This document shows, piece after piece, positions 52,119-61,115 of a DNA stretch of 64,000 nucleotides. Position numbers and translations under genes: made by a program. How positions within the stretch are numbered: the first letter of the stretch is position 1; each line of letters starts with the position of its first letter. The stretch is from the NCBI RefSeq assembly GCF_014395975.1, contig NZ_CP060714.1:186001-250000 (forward strand). Reading direction: 5' to 3'. Below the pieces are notes generated by a model that ran no database searches, had not been told where the DNA came from, and saw only the letters and a list, made by a program, of their open reading frames with translations. This DNA is from Diaphorobacter ruginosibacter. GTDB lineage: Bacteria; Pseudomonadota; Gammaproteobacteria; Burkholderiales; Burkholderiaceae_C.

Positions 52119-53594
52119 ATGCGCGTATTCACCGCCACACTCGCCGCCGAGATCAACACCTTCGCACCCATGCCCACGGGCCTGGCTTCGTTCAGGGACT
52201 TCGGCTACTACCCGGCGGGCACCCATCCCGACCACATGACGATCTACGCGGGCCCGCTCTGGGCCGCGCGCCTGCGCGGTGCGGAAAGGAACTGGCAGCT
52301 CTTCGAGGGGGTCGTCGCGGGTGCGCAGCCCAATGGCATCGTCACGCGGCAGGCCTACGAGGCACTGCGCGCCGAGCTGCTGGAGGACCTGCGCCAGGCC
52401 CTGCCCCTGGACATGGTGCTGCTCGGGCTGCATGGTGCGATGGTGGCCGATGGCTACGACGACTGCGAGGGCGACGTGCTGGAGCATGTCCGCAGGCTGG
52501 TCGGCAAGGACGTGGTGATCGGTGTCGAGATCGACCCGCATTGCCACCTCTCGCCCGCCATGGTGGAGAAGGCCGACATGATCGTTGCGTTCAAGGAGTA
52601 TCCGCACGACGACATCCTGGAGCGCGGCCTGGAGCTGGTCGATCTCTGCGCGCAGATGGTGGAAGGAAAGATCCGTCCGGCCGCCTCGCTGGTGGACTGC
52701 GAGATGATCACCACGATCCACACCACGCGCGAACCTGCCCGGAGCTTCGTCGACCGCATCCAGCGGCTGGAGGGCAAGGAGGGCGTGCTGTCCATCTCGA
52801 TCGCGCACGGCTTTGCATGGGGGGACGTGCCGGACATGGGAACCAAGGTCCTGGTCTACACCGACGGCCAGCCGGAGAGGGCGCGGTCGCTTGCGCGCGG
52901 GCTGGCGGACGAGCTCTTCGCGATGCGCGAGCAACTGGCGGTGCCCGCGCCGGGCATCGACGCCGCGCTGGACGCAGCGCTTGGTTTCGAGGGCGGCCCT
53001 GTCGTGCTCTCCGATGGCGCGGACAACCCCGGCGGCGGCGCGGCCAGCGATTCGACCTTCATCCTCCGGCGCATGCTGGAGCGCGGCATCGGCAATGCGG
53101 CCATCGGCCCGATCTGGGATCCGATCGCCGTGCGCATCGCATTCGATGCCGGCGAGGGCGCCCGGTTGAAACTGCGCATCGGCGGCAAGATCGGTCCGCT
53201 CTCGGGCGATCCGCTCGACCTCGACTGCGAGGTGAAGTGCCTCAAGGAGGGGCTTGTCATGAGCGGCCTGTCCAACACGCCCGACTTCATGGGCGACTGC
53301 GCGCTGGTCTCCGCGGGCGGCATCGACATCGTGCTGGCGACCAGCCGCAAGCAGGCCATGGGAACGGACCTCTTCACCCAGCTTGGCTGCGATCTCCGCG
53401 AGAGGAAGATCGTGGTGGTGAAGTCCTCGCAGCATTTCTATGCCTCGTTCAGCAAGGTCGCGGCGCACGTCATCTACGTGAGCGCCCCGGGGGTGGTGAC
53501 GCTGGACCTGGGAACGCTCAGCTACCAGCGGATACGCTGGCCCAGGTGGCCGCTGGTGCAGCCCGTTTCACGGCACGGCGACGCGAGCGCCTGA
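52119..53594 (+). CDS. M81 family (MlrC-like) metallopeptidase, stand-alone
   Basis: A 491-residue M81 protein without a fused hydrolase. Same metal-site segments as the fusions: LHGAMV, EIDPHCH and KEYPHDD, plus DNPGGGAASDSTFILRRML. The N-terminus (MRVFTATLAAEINTFAPMPTG) is clearly related but more divergent than the two fusion copies are from each other, so it may have a different substrate. It follows the FAD enzyme by 36 bp. Confidence 0.9.
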   Translation: MRVFTATLAAEINTFAPMPTGLASFRDFGYYPAGTHPDHMTIYAGPLWAARLRGAERNWQLFEGVVAGAQPNGIVTRQAYEALRAELLEDLRQALPLDMVLLGLHGAMVADGYDDCEGDVLEHVRRLVGKDVVIGVEIDPHCHLSPAMVEKADMIVAFKEYPHDDILERGLELVDLCAQMVEGKIRPAASLVDCEMITTIHTTREPARSFVDRIQRLEGKEGVLSISIAHGFAWGDVPDMGTKVLVYTDGQPERARSLARGLADELFAMREQLAVPAPGIDAALDAALGFEGGPVVLSDGADNPGGGAASDSTFILRRMLERGIGNAAIGPIWDPIAVRIAFDAGEGARLKLRIGGKIGPLSGDPLDLDCEVKCLKEGLVMSGLSNTPDFMGDCALVSAGGIDIVLATSRKQAMGTDLFTQLGCDLRERKIVVVKSSQHFYASFSKVAAHVIYVSAPGVVTLDLGTLSYQRIRWPRWPLVQPVSRHGDASA

Positions 53595-53610
53595 CTGGCG
53601 GCAGAATAAA

Positions 53611-54279
53611 ATGGGCTTCATGTCCAAACCCATTGTCAAGACCACGGTCAATAAAGTCTTTGCGCAGGTGCTTTCCGGAACGGCGGGTGGTTCAGCCGTC
53701 GGCGGCCCCCATGCCGGCAAGCACGAGGTGGGGGCCAAGATCCGCAAGGCCCGCAAGGAGCGGGATCTCACGCTGCAGCAGGTGGCGGCGCGCAGCGGCC
53801 TGGCGGTATCGACCATTTCCAAGGCAGAGCGCGGCCAGATTGCCCTGAGCTACGAGAAGGTGCTGCAACTGGGCAGTGCGCTCGACATCGACATGACCCG
53901 CCTGTTCATGTCGGGCGACCCGGTGGACGACCCGAAGGCCGCGCGGCCCACCGTGGTGAAGGACCGCTTTGACGACGTGCAGCGCTACGAGACCGAGCAG
54001 TATGAGTACAGCGTGCTCTGCGGTGCCTTTCCCGACAAGAAGATGCAGCCGCTGGTGGCGATGATCAACGCCCGCGAAATGGACGAATTCTCGGAGCCCA
54101 TCCGGCACGAAGGGCAGGAGTTCGTGATGGTGCTCTCGGGCAAGGTGCGCCTTCTTTTCGAAAGCGGCGAGGTCGTGGACCTCAACAAGCATGAGGCCGC
54201 CTATTTCGACAGCGGGGTGGGGCATGTCTACCTGAGCCTCAGCAAGCAGCCCGCGCAGGTGGTGTCGATCTGCACCTGA
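53611..54279 (+). CDS. XRE-cupin transcriptional regulator
   Basis: A 222-residue regulator. HTH_3/XRE domain about 40-98 (GAKIRKARKERDLTLQQVAARSGLAVSTISKAERGQIALSYEKVLQLGSALDI) and a C-terminal cupin (about 145-222, IRHEGQEFVMVLSGKVRLLFESGEVVDLNKHEAAYFDSGVGH). Cupin-XRE proteins often sense amino acids or amines. Last gene of the left operon and convergent with the right operon (34 bp apart), it is the only regulator in the mlr-like locus seen here. ATG 53620 is an alternative start. Confidence 0.88.
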   Translation: MGFMSKPIVKTTVNKVFAQVLSGTAGGSAVGGPHAGKHEVGAKIRKARKERDLTLQQVAARSGLAVSTISKAERGQIALSYEKVLQLGSALDIDMTRLFMSGDPVDDPKAARPTVVKDRFDDVQRYETEQYEYSVLCGAFPDKKMQPLVAMINAREMDEFSEPIRHEGQEFVMVLSGKVRLLFESGEVVDLNKHEAAYFDSGVGHVYLSLSKQPAQVVSICT

Positions 54280-54313
54280 CGTGGGCCGCTCGAGATCGGT
54301 TTCAAGGCGGATC

Positions 54314-55495
54314 TCACGCACCCTCCACCCACCCCCGGGCCTTACCCCAGACGGCGTTCACCCGTTGATCGGTTCCACGCACGACGTGGTACCGGTCATA
54401 GGGGGCGGCCGTCATGCACGCGTGATGCGGCAGGATGCGCACGCGGCTGCCGATGGGTAGTGCATCGAACAGGGCCTGCGGCGCGCCATCGGTGGCGAGC
54501 AGGCCGTGTTCCTGGTGCACGTCGGCCACGCGCAGCCCGGGCCACGGCGCACCGCCCGTGATGGGGCAGACCAGGCCGAAGCCGAGGTCGTCGCGAAATT
54601 CATCGCCGGAGCGGTCCTTGGACAGGGCCAGTGCCCCCGCGTCGATCAGCACGCGTCCCGAGCGGGGGTTGTGGCCGATCACGGTGGCCAGCACCGACAG
54701 GGCGATGTCTTCCATGCGGCAGACACCTCGGGCCTGCTGGTCCAGGTCGAAGAACGTGTACACGCCGGGACGCATCTCCGTGACGCCATCGAGCCGGGTG
54801 GCGTAGACCGCCGTGGGCGTCGACCCCACGCTGACCACGCTCACCTCCATGCCCTGGCCGCGCAGGCGCTCCGCCGCGCGCACCGCGCCGGCGCGCTCGT
54901 CTTCCGCGATCCGTTGAATGGCCTCCAGGCCGGGGGCGTGATAGCTGTGGCCCGCATGGGTCAGCACCCCCAGCAGAGTGAACGCATCGCTCTGCTGGAT
55001 TGCGCGGGCGATGGTGAGCAACTCCGGGTCGCTGGGCGCGACGCCGCCGCGGCCGCCGCCGGTGTCGATTTCGATCAGCATTGCAAAGCGTGCGCCCAAT
55101 GCGTCCGCACGGGCCGCGGCCGCACGCACGGCCTCGACCTGGTCGGCGAGCAGCGTGATCTGCGCTCCGTACCGGCGCTGGATGCGGTCCAGCGCCTCGA
55201 TCTTGCCGGCGCTGATGCCGACGGCATAGGTGAGATCCAGAAACCCCTGTGACGCGAAATAGTCCAGCTCCGCCACGGTGGACACCGTGACGCCGCCGGG
55301 CTGGCCGCGTGTCGCGAGCCGCGCCACGCCGGCCGACTTGGAGGTCTTCAGGTGCGGGCGCAGGGCCACGCCATGGCGCGCGGCGCGCTGGGCCATGGCC
55401 TCGCAGTTGCGCTCCAGCACCGCGCTGTCCAGAACCAGCGCGGGCGTGGCCACGTCGGCCAGCGTCAGCTCCGTGCTTTCCAATGCCAGGTTCAC
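54314..55495 (-). CDS. DSD1 / D-threonine aldolase family PLP enzyme
   Basis: A fold-type III PLP protein of 393 residues (alanine-racemase-like N-domain). PLP lysine is Lys50 in LRPHLKTSK. The metal site His358-x-Cys360 in LPHHACMTA is typical of zinc-dependent D-serine dehydratases and D-threonine aldolases. It should act on D-hydroxy-amino acids such as D-Ser, D-Thr or D-threo-3-hydroxyaspartate; which one cannot be told. Its start overlaps the M81-hydrolase fusion stop by 4 nt, tying D-amino-acid breakdown to that hydrolase. Confidence 0.88.
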   Translation of the reverse strand: MNLALESTELTLADVATPALVLDSAVLERNCEAMAQRAARHGVALRPHLKTSKSAGVARLATRGQPGGVTVSTVAELDYFASQGFLDLTYAVGISAGKIEALDRIQRRYGAQITLLADQVEAVRAAAARADALGARFAMLIEIDTGGGRGGVAPSDPELLTIARAIQQSDAFTLLGVLTHAGHSYHAPGLEAIQRIAEDERAGAVRAAERLRGQGMEVSVVSVGSTPTAVYATRLDGVTEMRPGVYTFFDLDQQARGVCRMEDIALSVLATVIGHNPRSGRVLIDAGALALSKDRSGDEFRDDLGFGLVCPITGGAPWPGLRVADVHQEHGLLATDGAPQALFDALPIGSRVRILPHHACMTAAPYDRYHVVRGTDQRVNAVWGKARGWVEGA

Positions 55496-57879
55496 TGCAG
55501 GCCTCCTATCTGCTCCATCAAACGGTCGACCTCATGCGCGACCTGGCTCACGAACGGCGGCATGAACACCAGCGTCATGTGGGCCGAGCCCTCGACCAGC
55601 ATCTCCCGTCCCCGGGTCGACAGCGCGGCATGGGCCTTCTGATAGCCGGGCCAGCGCTTCTGCACCTCGGCGACGCCCTCCATGCCGGGAGGCAACGGCA
55701 CGGGCTGGGGCTGCGCCCAGAGCACGGAGAGCGGCCGGTCCCCGAGATCGGGCGATGCGGCCGCCTGGCGGGCCACGTGGCTCAGGCCCCGAAGTTCGGC
55801 CACGGACGCATCGACCGATTCCGGGCGGTACGTGGCGATCATCTGCTCGACCACGTGCGGCATGTCGGCGAACAGGGCTTCCATCTGCTGAAGGCCTGCC
55901 GGTGGGGGGCCTCCGGCGCGGAACTTGAGCCGGTTCTCGCGCTCGGCGGCGATGTGCTCGACGGGAACATCATCGTAGATCGCGAACTGGTCGGGATGGC
56001 TGGCGTCGAGCATCATCAGGCCGACCACCTGCTCGGGGTACAGGCCCGCGTAGACGCGGATCAGCAACCCGCCGAGCGAGTGGCCGAGCAGGACGATCGG
56101 GCCGTTCACGCCGGCGGCGGCGAGCAGGGCGTGCAGCCTTCGCGCATTGCGCTCGCCGTCGAATGGCGCGTCGTCCACCTCGCTCCAGCCCATGCCGGCG
56201 CGGTCGTAGGTGCAGACCTGGTACTTCGCCGCAAGCGCCTGCTGCAGCCGCGCATAGATCGGCGAAGCCGCACCGCCGCCCGCCTCGATCACCACGGTGG
56301 GCAGGGCGGGATCGACGTCCTTGGGACCGCTTCTGTGCAGGTGCATCATGCGTCCGTCGATCAGGTGCAGCTCGCCCGGTGCGGGCAGAAAGCGCGCGTT
56401 CATCACCGCGCGCGAGGGGCGCTGCGGCTCCTCCACGCGCGGCCAATAGTCCAGATCGCGCACGCGGTATGGCAGGTTGGCGAAGTCGACGCTCAGGGCG
56501 CCGGGCGTGGATGCATACAGCACCTGACTGGCGATGGGCGCGAACTGTCCGTAGAAGTGCTGCGCCGACTTCACGACGATGATCTTCTTGCCAAGCAGGT
56601 CGATGCCGAGGCCCGTGAACATGTCGGTGGCCATCACCTGTGATCGCGCACTGGTGAGCACCAGGTCGACGCCGTTGGCGGCCTGTACCCACACGCTCGT
56701 GCCCAGCGCCGAGCGCGTGCCCGGTGTGAGCCCGGTCTGCGTGTGCTCATCGACCACGGCCTTCACCGTGACGCGCAGGTCGATCGGATCACCGGAGCTC
56801 GGTCCGCACTTTCCGCCAAGACGCAGCTCGAAGCTGGCGCCGACGCCCGCATCGCGGCAGAGGCGCACGGCGCCCAGGTCGTGGAAGCCTCCGAGCGCAA
56901 CGTCGTGGATGCCGCGATCGAGCACCGCCCGCAGGATGAACGTGCTGTCGCCGGGGCCGCCGCCGCCGGGATTGTCCGAGACGTCTGCGATCACCACGGG
57001 GCCGCCTTCCACGGCCAGCGCCTGCTCCAGCGCTTCGCCGATCTCCGGTGTGCTGTTGCGGGTCGCGTGGCGCAACTCCCAGAACTCGCGGCCCAGCTCG
57101 TCGGCCAGCGATTCCGCCAGGGCGAGATCGTTGTCCGTCACCACCCACAGCTTCGCGCCCGACTCCGGCACGTCCGACCACGGAAAGCCGTGGCCAAGCG
57201 ACACGGAGAGCACACCAGGCAGCTGCTCGCATTCCTGCATGCGGCGCACGAAGCCGGCCATGGGCTCGCGCGTGGTGTGCCAGAGGCCGACCATGCGGCA
57301 GTCATGCACGGCCGTGGTGGGGCGCACGCGTCCGGCCGCGGCATCGACGACGATGCGCATGAGCTCGTACATGCGATCGAGGGCGTCGGTGTGCGGATAC
57401 TCCTTGTACGCGATGATCACGTCGGACTGGCTCATCATCCGGTGCGTGAAATGGCAGTGCAGGTCCAGCTCCACGCCGATCGGCACGCCAGGCCCCACGA
57501 GAGAGCGCACGCGGGTGATCAGGTCGCCCTCGCAGTCGTCGTAACCATCGGCCACCATCGCGCCGTGCAGGATCAGGAAGACCCCGTCCACCGGGCCGGC
57601 CTTGGCGAGGTCCGCCAGGATCTCGTCGCGCAGCGTTTCGTAGACTTCGCGCACGGTGCGGCCGAAGGGCTGGGCGAAGGCCAGGAGGCTCTCGGCCAGT
57701 TCATGGCCTTCCTCGGCCAGCCGCTTGCGCATGGCCGCCGCGTACATGCCGTAGCCCGTGGCGTCGCGCGTGCCCGCATCGCCGCGGAAGATGCCGTACT
57801 CGTTGAAGGAGCCCCATCCGGTCGGGGCCGTCACGAAGGTGTTGGTTTCGGTGGCCAGCAGGCAGGTGAAGAACTTCAT
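55492..57879 (-). CDS. M81 (MlrC-like) metallopeptidase fused to an alpha/beta hydrolase, copy 2
   Basis: A 795-residue paralogue of the protein at 45859-48252, collinear along both modules. M81 segments LHGAMV (104-109), ELDLHCH (137-143) and KEYPHTD (159-165) have the same numbering. The hydrolase module (about 500-795) has GHSLGG with Ser601 and a His in GSAHMTLVF. No ribosome site precedes the ATG at the junction. The start overlaps the MlrB-like stop by 4 nt and the stop overlaps the DSD1-like start by 4 nt. Confidence 0.88.
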   Translation of the reverse strand: MKFFTCLLATETNTFVTAPTGWGSFNEYGIFRGDAGTRDATGYGMYAAAMRKRLAEEGHELAESLLAFAQPFGRTVREVYETLRDEILADLAKAGPVDGVFLILHGAMVADGYDDCEGDLITRVRSLVGPGVPIGVELDLHCHFTHRMMSQSDVIIAYKEYPHTDALDRMYELMRIVVDAAAGRVRPTTAVHDCRMVGLWHTTREPMAGFVRRMQECEQLPGVLSVSLGHGFPWSDVPESGAKLWVVTDNDLALAESLADELGREFWELRHATRNSTPEIGEALEQALAVEGGPVVIADVSDNPGGGGPGDSTFILRAVLDRGIHDVALGGFHDLGAVRLCRDAGVGASFELRLGGKCGPSSGDPIDLRVTVKAVVDEHTQTGLTPGTRSALGTSVWVQAANGVDLVLTSARSQVMATDMFTGLGIDLLGKKIIVVKSAQHFYGQFAPIASQVLYASTPGALSVDFANLPYRVRDLDYWPRVEEPQRPSRAVMNARFLPAPGELHLIDGRMMHLHRSGPKDVDPALPTVVIEAGGGAASPIYARLQQALAAKYQVCTYDRAGMGWSEVDDAPFDGERNARRLHALLAAAGVNGPIVLLGHSLGGLLIRVYAGLYPEQVVGLMMLDASHPDQFAIYDDVPVEHIAAERENRLKFRAGGPPPAGLQQMEALFADMPHVVEQMIATYRPESVDASVAELRGLSHVARQAAASPDLGDRPLSVLWAQPQPVPLPPGMEGVAEVQKRWPGYQKAHAALSTRGREMLVEGSAHMTLVFMPPFVSQVAHEVDRLMEQIGGLQ

Positions 57880-59582
57880 GCGTTGGACTCCTGGCGCACG
57901 AAGCGCAGATTGCGCGAACGCGCCGTGTTCATGCGCAGGCCGACGACGCGGCCTGCTTCGCGGTCGAAGCTGAGCACCATCTTGCCCAGCTTGGCGAGCA
58001 CGGGATCGGTCGAGGTGAGGAGGGCCACGTCCTCCGACACCAGGGTGAGCACGCTCTCGACGAAGCCGTAGCGGCCCTGCACGCGCATGACCAGCTGTTC
58101 GTTGCGTGTCTCGATGGTGGCGCTGGCATCCATCGCGGCGCTGAAGAACGTGCCCGACACCTGGGGCGCGAAGCCGGACACCTCGGGGGCAGGCCCGGCG
58201 ATGCGCTCGAAGCGGCGCGGCTGTCCGCCCTCGGTCACGGCCAGCACATCCGGCGCGCTCTTCGGGTCGATGAGTGCAGCATCCAGCGCGGTGTCGCTGG
58301 CCGATATCTCCTGGAGACCCAGCCAGAGGCGGTCGCCCACATGATTCATGGGAATGGCCATCGAGCCTTCCAGCGACATGCCGAGCATGTGCCGGCCCGC
58401 CATGTCGACGTCGGCAAAGCCCAGCAGGCTGCCCGTTTCGCGTGCGTAGTAGCGCTGGCCGATGAGGGAGGGGAAATCCGTGGACTGGGCGCGCGGCGCA
58501 CGCTCCTTGAGGTGTTCCGCGAGCAGCGCCTCGACCACTCCGATGGCCAGGCCGGCGGGATTGACGGGTGCACCGTTGGCCAGGATGACGATGTCGAGTC
58601 CATGTGCCGGCACCGTGAGCATCTGCGACGTGGTGCCAAGCGCGGCGCCCGCGTGGTGCACGATCTCCACGCCGCGATACAGATGCCGGGCCAGACCGAA
58701 TCCGTATTCCACCTTGTCGCCCGAGGCGAGCGTGGTGGGGGCGGACAGGAGACTCCAGCTTTCCGCCTTGCCGACCTTCTTGTCGTCGCTGCGAAGATGC
58801 GCCACCCAGCGCAGCATGTCGTCAACGGTGGAGGCGAGCGAGCCGCCGCCGTCGAGTTCGCAGGGGTACAGGCCGCGGGTCCAGCCACCGCCCGGCTTGG
58901 GCATGTAGGGCTGGGCGAGGCCTGGGGACACATCGAGGTCGGTGGTGATGGACTCGGTGTCGGGCATGTCCAGCGGAACGAAGAAGCGTTCCTTCAGGAA
59001 GTCGTTGTAGCTCTTGCCGCTCACGCGTTCGATGATCCTGGCGAGCATGTGGTAGCCGCCATTGCTGTACATCATCTGCGTTCCGGGAACGAAATTCAGC
59101 TCGGTCTGGCGGGCCATCGCGGGCATGCCGGGGCCGGGGTGGGTGAAGGTCAGGCCGTGTGCCAGCGCCCAGAGCTCATCGTGGCCGCGCCAGCCGCTGG
59201 TGTGGGTGAGCAGGTGACGCACCGTGACACCCTGAGGCCCGAGGTCGGGCATTTCGGGCAGGTGCTTCTGGACCTTGTCGTCCAGCCCCACCAGCCCATC
59301 CTCGACCAGCAGCATGATGCCCATCGCCGTGAAATGCTTGCTCGTGGATGCGATGCGGATGCGCGTCCTGGGCCGGTTGGCCACGCCCATCTCGATGCTT
59401 GCCATGCCGACCGCGCGGCGGTACAGCAGCTTGCCGTGCTGTGCCACGGCGACCACCACGCCCGGAGAGTCCGGATGGTTGAACGGCTCGAGGACGGTGT
59501 CCAGCAGGGCCAGTGGCTGGGATGCCTGCATGCCGGACGGGGCAGGGGATGCGGTTTGGGGAGGAGCAGTAGTTTCAGACAT
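57876..59582 (-). CDS. MlrB-like serine hydrolase (beta-lactamase/S12 family), copy 2
   Basis: A 568-residue paralogue of the protein at 44183-45862. Active-site motif S79-T-S-K82, YSN (about 172) and HHAG (about 313). Same C-terminal beta-rich extension ending GLRMNTARSRNLRFVRQ. No signal peptide, so cytosolic. Third gene of the right operon, 157 bp after the MFS gene. Confidence 0.85.
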   Translation of the reverse strand: MSETTAPPQTASPAPSGMQASQPLALLDTVLEPFNHPDSPGVVVAVAQHGKLLYRRAVGMASIEMGVANRPRTRIRIASTSKHFTAMGIMLLVEDGLVGLDDKVQKHLPEMPDLGPQGVTVRHLLTHTSGWRGHDELWALAHGLTFTHPGPGMPAMARQTELNFVPGTQMMYSNGGYHMLARIIERVSGKSYNDFLKERFFVPLDMPDTESITTDLDVSPGLAQPYMPKPGGGWTRGLYPCELDGGGSLASTVDDMLRWVAHLRSDDKKVGKAESWSLLSAPTTLASGDKVEYGFGLARHLYRGVEIVHHAGAALGTTSQMLTVPAHGLDIVILANGAPVNPAGLAIGVVEALLAEHLKERAPRAQSTDFPSLIGQRYYARETGSLLGFADVDMAGRHMLGMSLEGSMAIPMNHVGDRLWLGLQEISASDTALDAALIDPKSAPDVLAVTEGGQPRRFERIAGPAPEVSGFAPQVSGTFFSAAMDASATIETRNEQLVMRVQGRYGFVESVLTLVSEDVALLTSTDPVLAKLGKMVLSFDREAGRVVGLRMNTARSRNLRFVRQESNA

Positions 59583-59690
59583 GGAAGACAGAGGGTTGGG
59601 TCAGGAAAGAAGAAGAGGGGTGCGCGGAAGGGAAGGCCTGGCCGCAAGGCCATGGCATTCGTCGGTGCCGGGTCGGGCCTCCGGCGCCTG

Positions 59691-59714
59691 GGCGGCAGCT
59701 CTCGGGCTGCCGCC
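59691..59714 (-). other. Stem-loop between the MFS and MlrB-like genes
   Basis: GGCGGCAGC (59691-59699) pairs with GCTGCCGCC (59706-59714). No U-tract. It occupies the 157-bp gap inside the right operon and could reduce readthrough or stabilise mRNA. Otherwise the gap shows only GC-rich non-coding sequence. Confidence 0.5.
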
Positions 59715-59739
59715 GGTTGCGAGCGGAACGAGCGCCCGG

Positions 59740-61113
59740 TCAGGTGATGTGCGCCTCGCGCATCAGCCGCACGAAGGGTCGCTCGGTCACATAGAGCACC
59801 ACCGCACCCACCAGACCGCCGACCACGGTCGTGCAGACGATGGCCAGCGCGAGGCCGTTGTCCAGATGCTTGAACGCATCGGACAGCACGCCGACCATCA
59901 ACGGACCGATCACGCCGAAGGGCAGGCCCAGGATCGTGAGCACGGCGATGGTGCGCGAGCGCAGGTGGGGCGGCGCCGCGTCCTGCAGGACGTTGGGCAC
60001 CGCGACGGCTCCACCGATCAGCGGCGTGACCAACAGGCCGAGAAGCATGAACGCCTGCGTGGAGGTGGTCACGAGCAGCAGCAGCATCGACAGCAGCGCT
60101 GCGATGACATTGCCCACCATGACCACGCGCACCGCGGCGGCGGGGCCGACGACGCGCTGCGCATAGCGCACGGCGAAGAAGCCCACGGCGCCGCCCACGA
60201 TCGTGCCGCAGAGGATGGCGATGCCGATGCCCTGTCCCACCTCCGCGGGCGTGGAGCCGAAGGTGCGCACGGCAAGCACCGGGATCCAGCCCCCGAGCGA
60301 ACTGAGGCCGATGCCCGCCAGCCCGGTGCCCAGGATCAGTCCGATGAAGGTGCGCCAGTGCGCGAGCATGTGTTCGCGGAAGGTGACCAGGTTCTCGTCC
60401 GGTTCGACCTTCGCGACTGCGCGCACGGCCTGCTCGGCCTTGCTGGTGCGCTGGGTCGAGCGGATCGACAGCACCAGCAGGGTCGCGGGAATGCCCACGA
60501 GTCCCATGAAGAAGAACGTCAGCCGCCACGACTCGAGCGTCTGCATCGAGACCGGCAGCACGGGCCGCAGGTCATCCATCATCTTGACGATGGAGCCGGC
60601 CAGGATCGATCCCAGCGCGGCCCCGAAGATCGTGGAGAGGGCATAGACCGTATTGGCCAGCACGCGCTGGGCGCGCGAGAACAGGTCGGGAATCAGGCTG
60701 TTGGTGATCGGTGTGAGGCCCGCCTCGCCGACCCCGAGGCCGATCGATGCGATGAACAGCACGCCATAGGTCTCGGCCGTTCCGCGCAGTCCGGTGGCCG
60801 CGCTCCAGAGCACCACGCAGGCGGCCAGGACGACGCGCCGGTCATAGCGGTCGCTCAGCCAGCCCAGCGGCAGGGTCGCCAGCCCGGCAAAGAGGGCCAG
60901 GCCGGCGCCCTGCAGCAGTCCGATCTGCGTGTCCGTCAGCGAGAGCGAGATGCGTATCGGCTCCAGCTGGAGGTTGAGGATGAGCTTGTCCACCCCGCCC
61001 AGCACCGTCGACATGATCAGCACGGCGAGTGCATACCAGGCGCTGATGGGCGCCTTCCCGTTCGTTGAAAGGGCGACCGGAGCCGCCTCCTGCTTGAAGG
61101 CCGACATGGTCAT
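59740..61113 (-). CDS. MFS transporter
   Basis: A 457-residue major facilitator protein with about 12 membrane helices. Features: GLALFAGLATLPLGWLSDRYDRRVVLA (the loop 2-3 signature) and GVGEAGLTPITNSLIPDLFSRAQRV. It resembles the spinster/anion-cation symporter side of MFS. Its stop-start distance to the TonB-dependent receptor is 2 nt, so the pair forms a two-membrane import route. In the mlr cluster the corresponding transporter MlrD belongs to a peptide-type (PTR2-like) group, so this is a functional counterpart at most. Confidence 0.9.
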   Translation of the reverse strand: MTMSAFKQEAAPVALSTNGKAPISAWYALAVLIMSTVLGGVDKLILNLQLEPIRISLSLTDTQIGLLQGAGLALFAGLATLPLGWLSDRYDRRVVLAACVVLWSAATGLRGTAETYGVLFIASIGLGVGEAGLTPITNSLIPDLFSRAQRVLANTVYALSTIFGAALGSILAGSIVKMMDDLRPVLPVSMQTLESWRLTFFFMGLVGIPATLLVLSIRSTQRTSKAEQAVRAVAKVEPDENLVTFREHMLAHWRTFIGLILGTGLAGIGLSSLGGWIPVLAVRTFGSTPAEVGQGIGIAILCGTIVGGAVGFFAVRYAQRVVGPAAAVRVVMVGNVIAALLSMLLLLVTTSTQAFMLLGLLVTPLIGGAVAVPNVLQDAAPPHLRSRTIAVLTILGLPFGVIGPLMVGVLSDAFKHLDNGLALAIVCTTVVGGLVGAVVLYVTERPFVRLMREAHIT

Positions 61114-61115
61114 GG

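Noticed and set aside
44183..61113. Assigning the locus directly as a microcystin mlr cluster
   Set aside because: No MlrA-type protease is present, the MFS protein is not clearly of the MlrD peptide type, and the M81-hydrolase fusions and D-amino acid enzymes are extra. Only an mlr-like label is justified.
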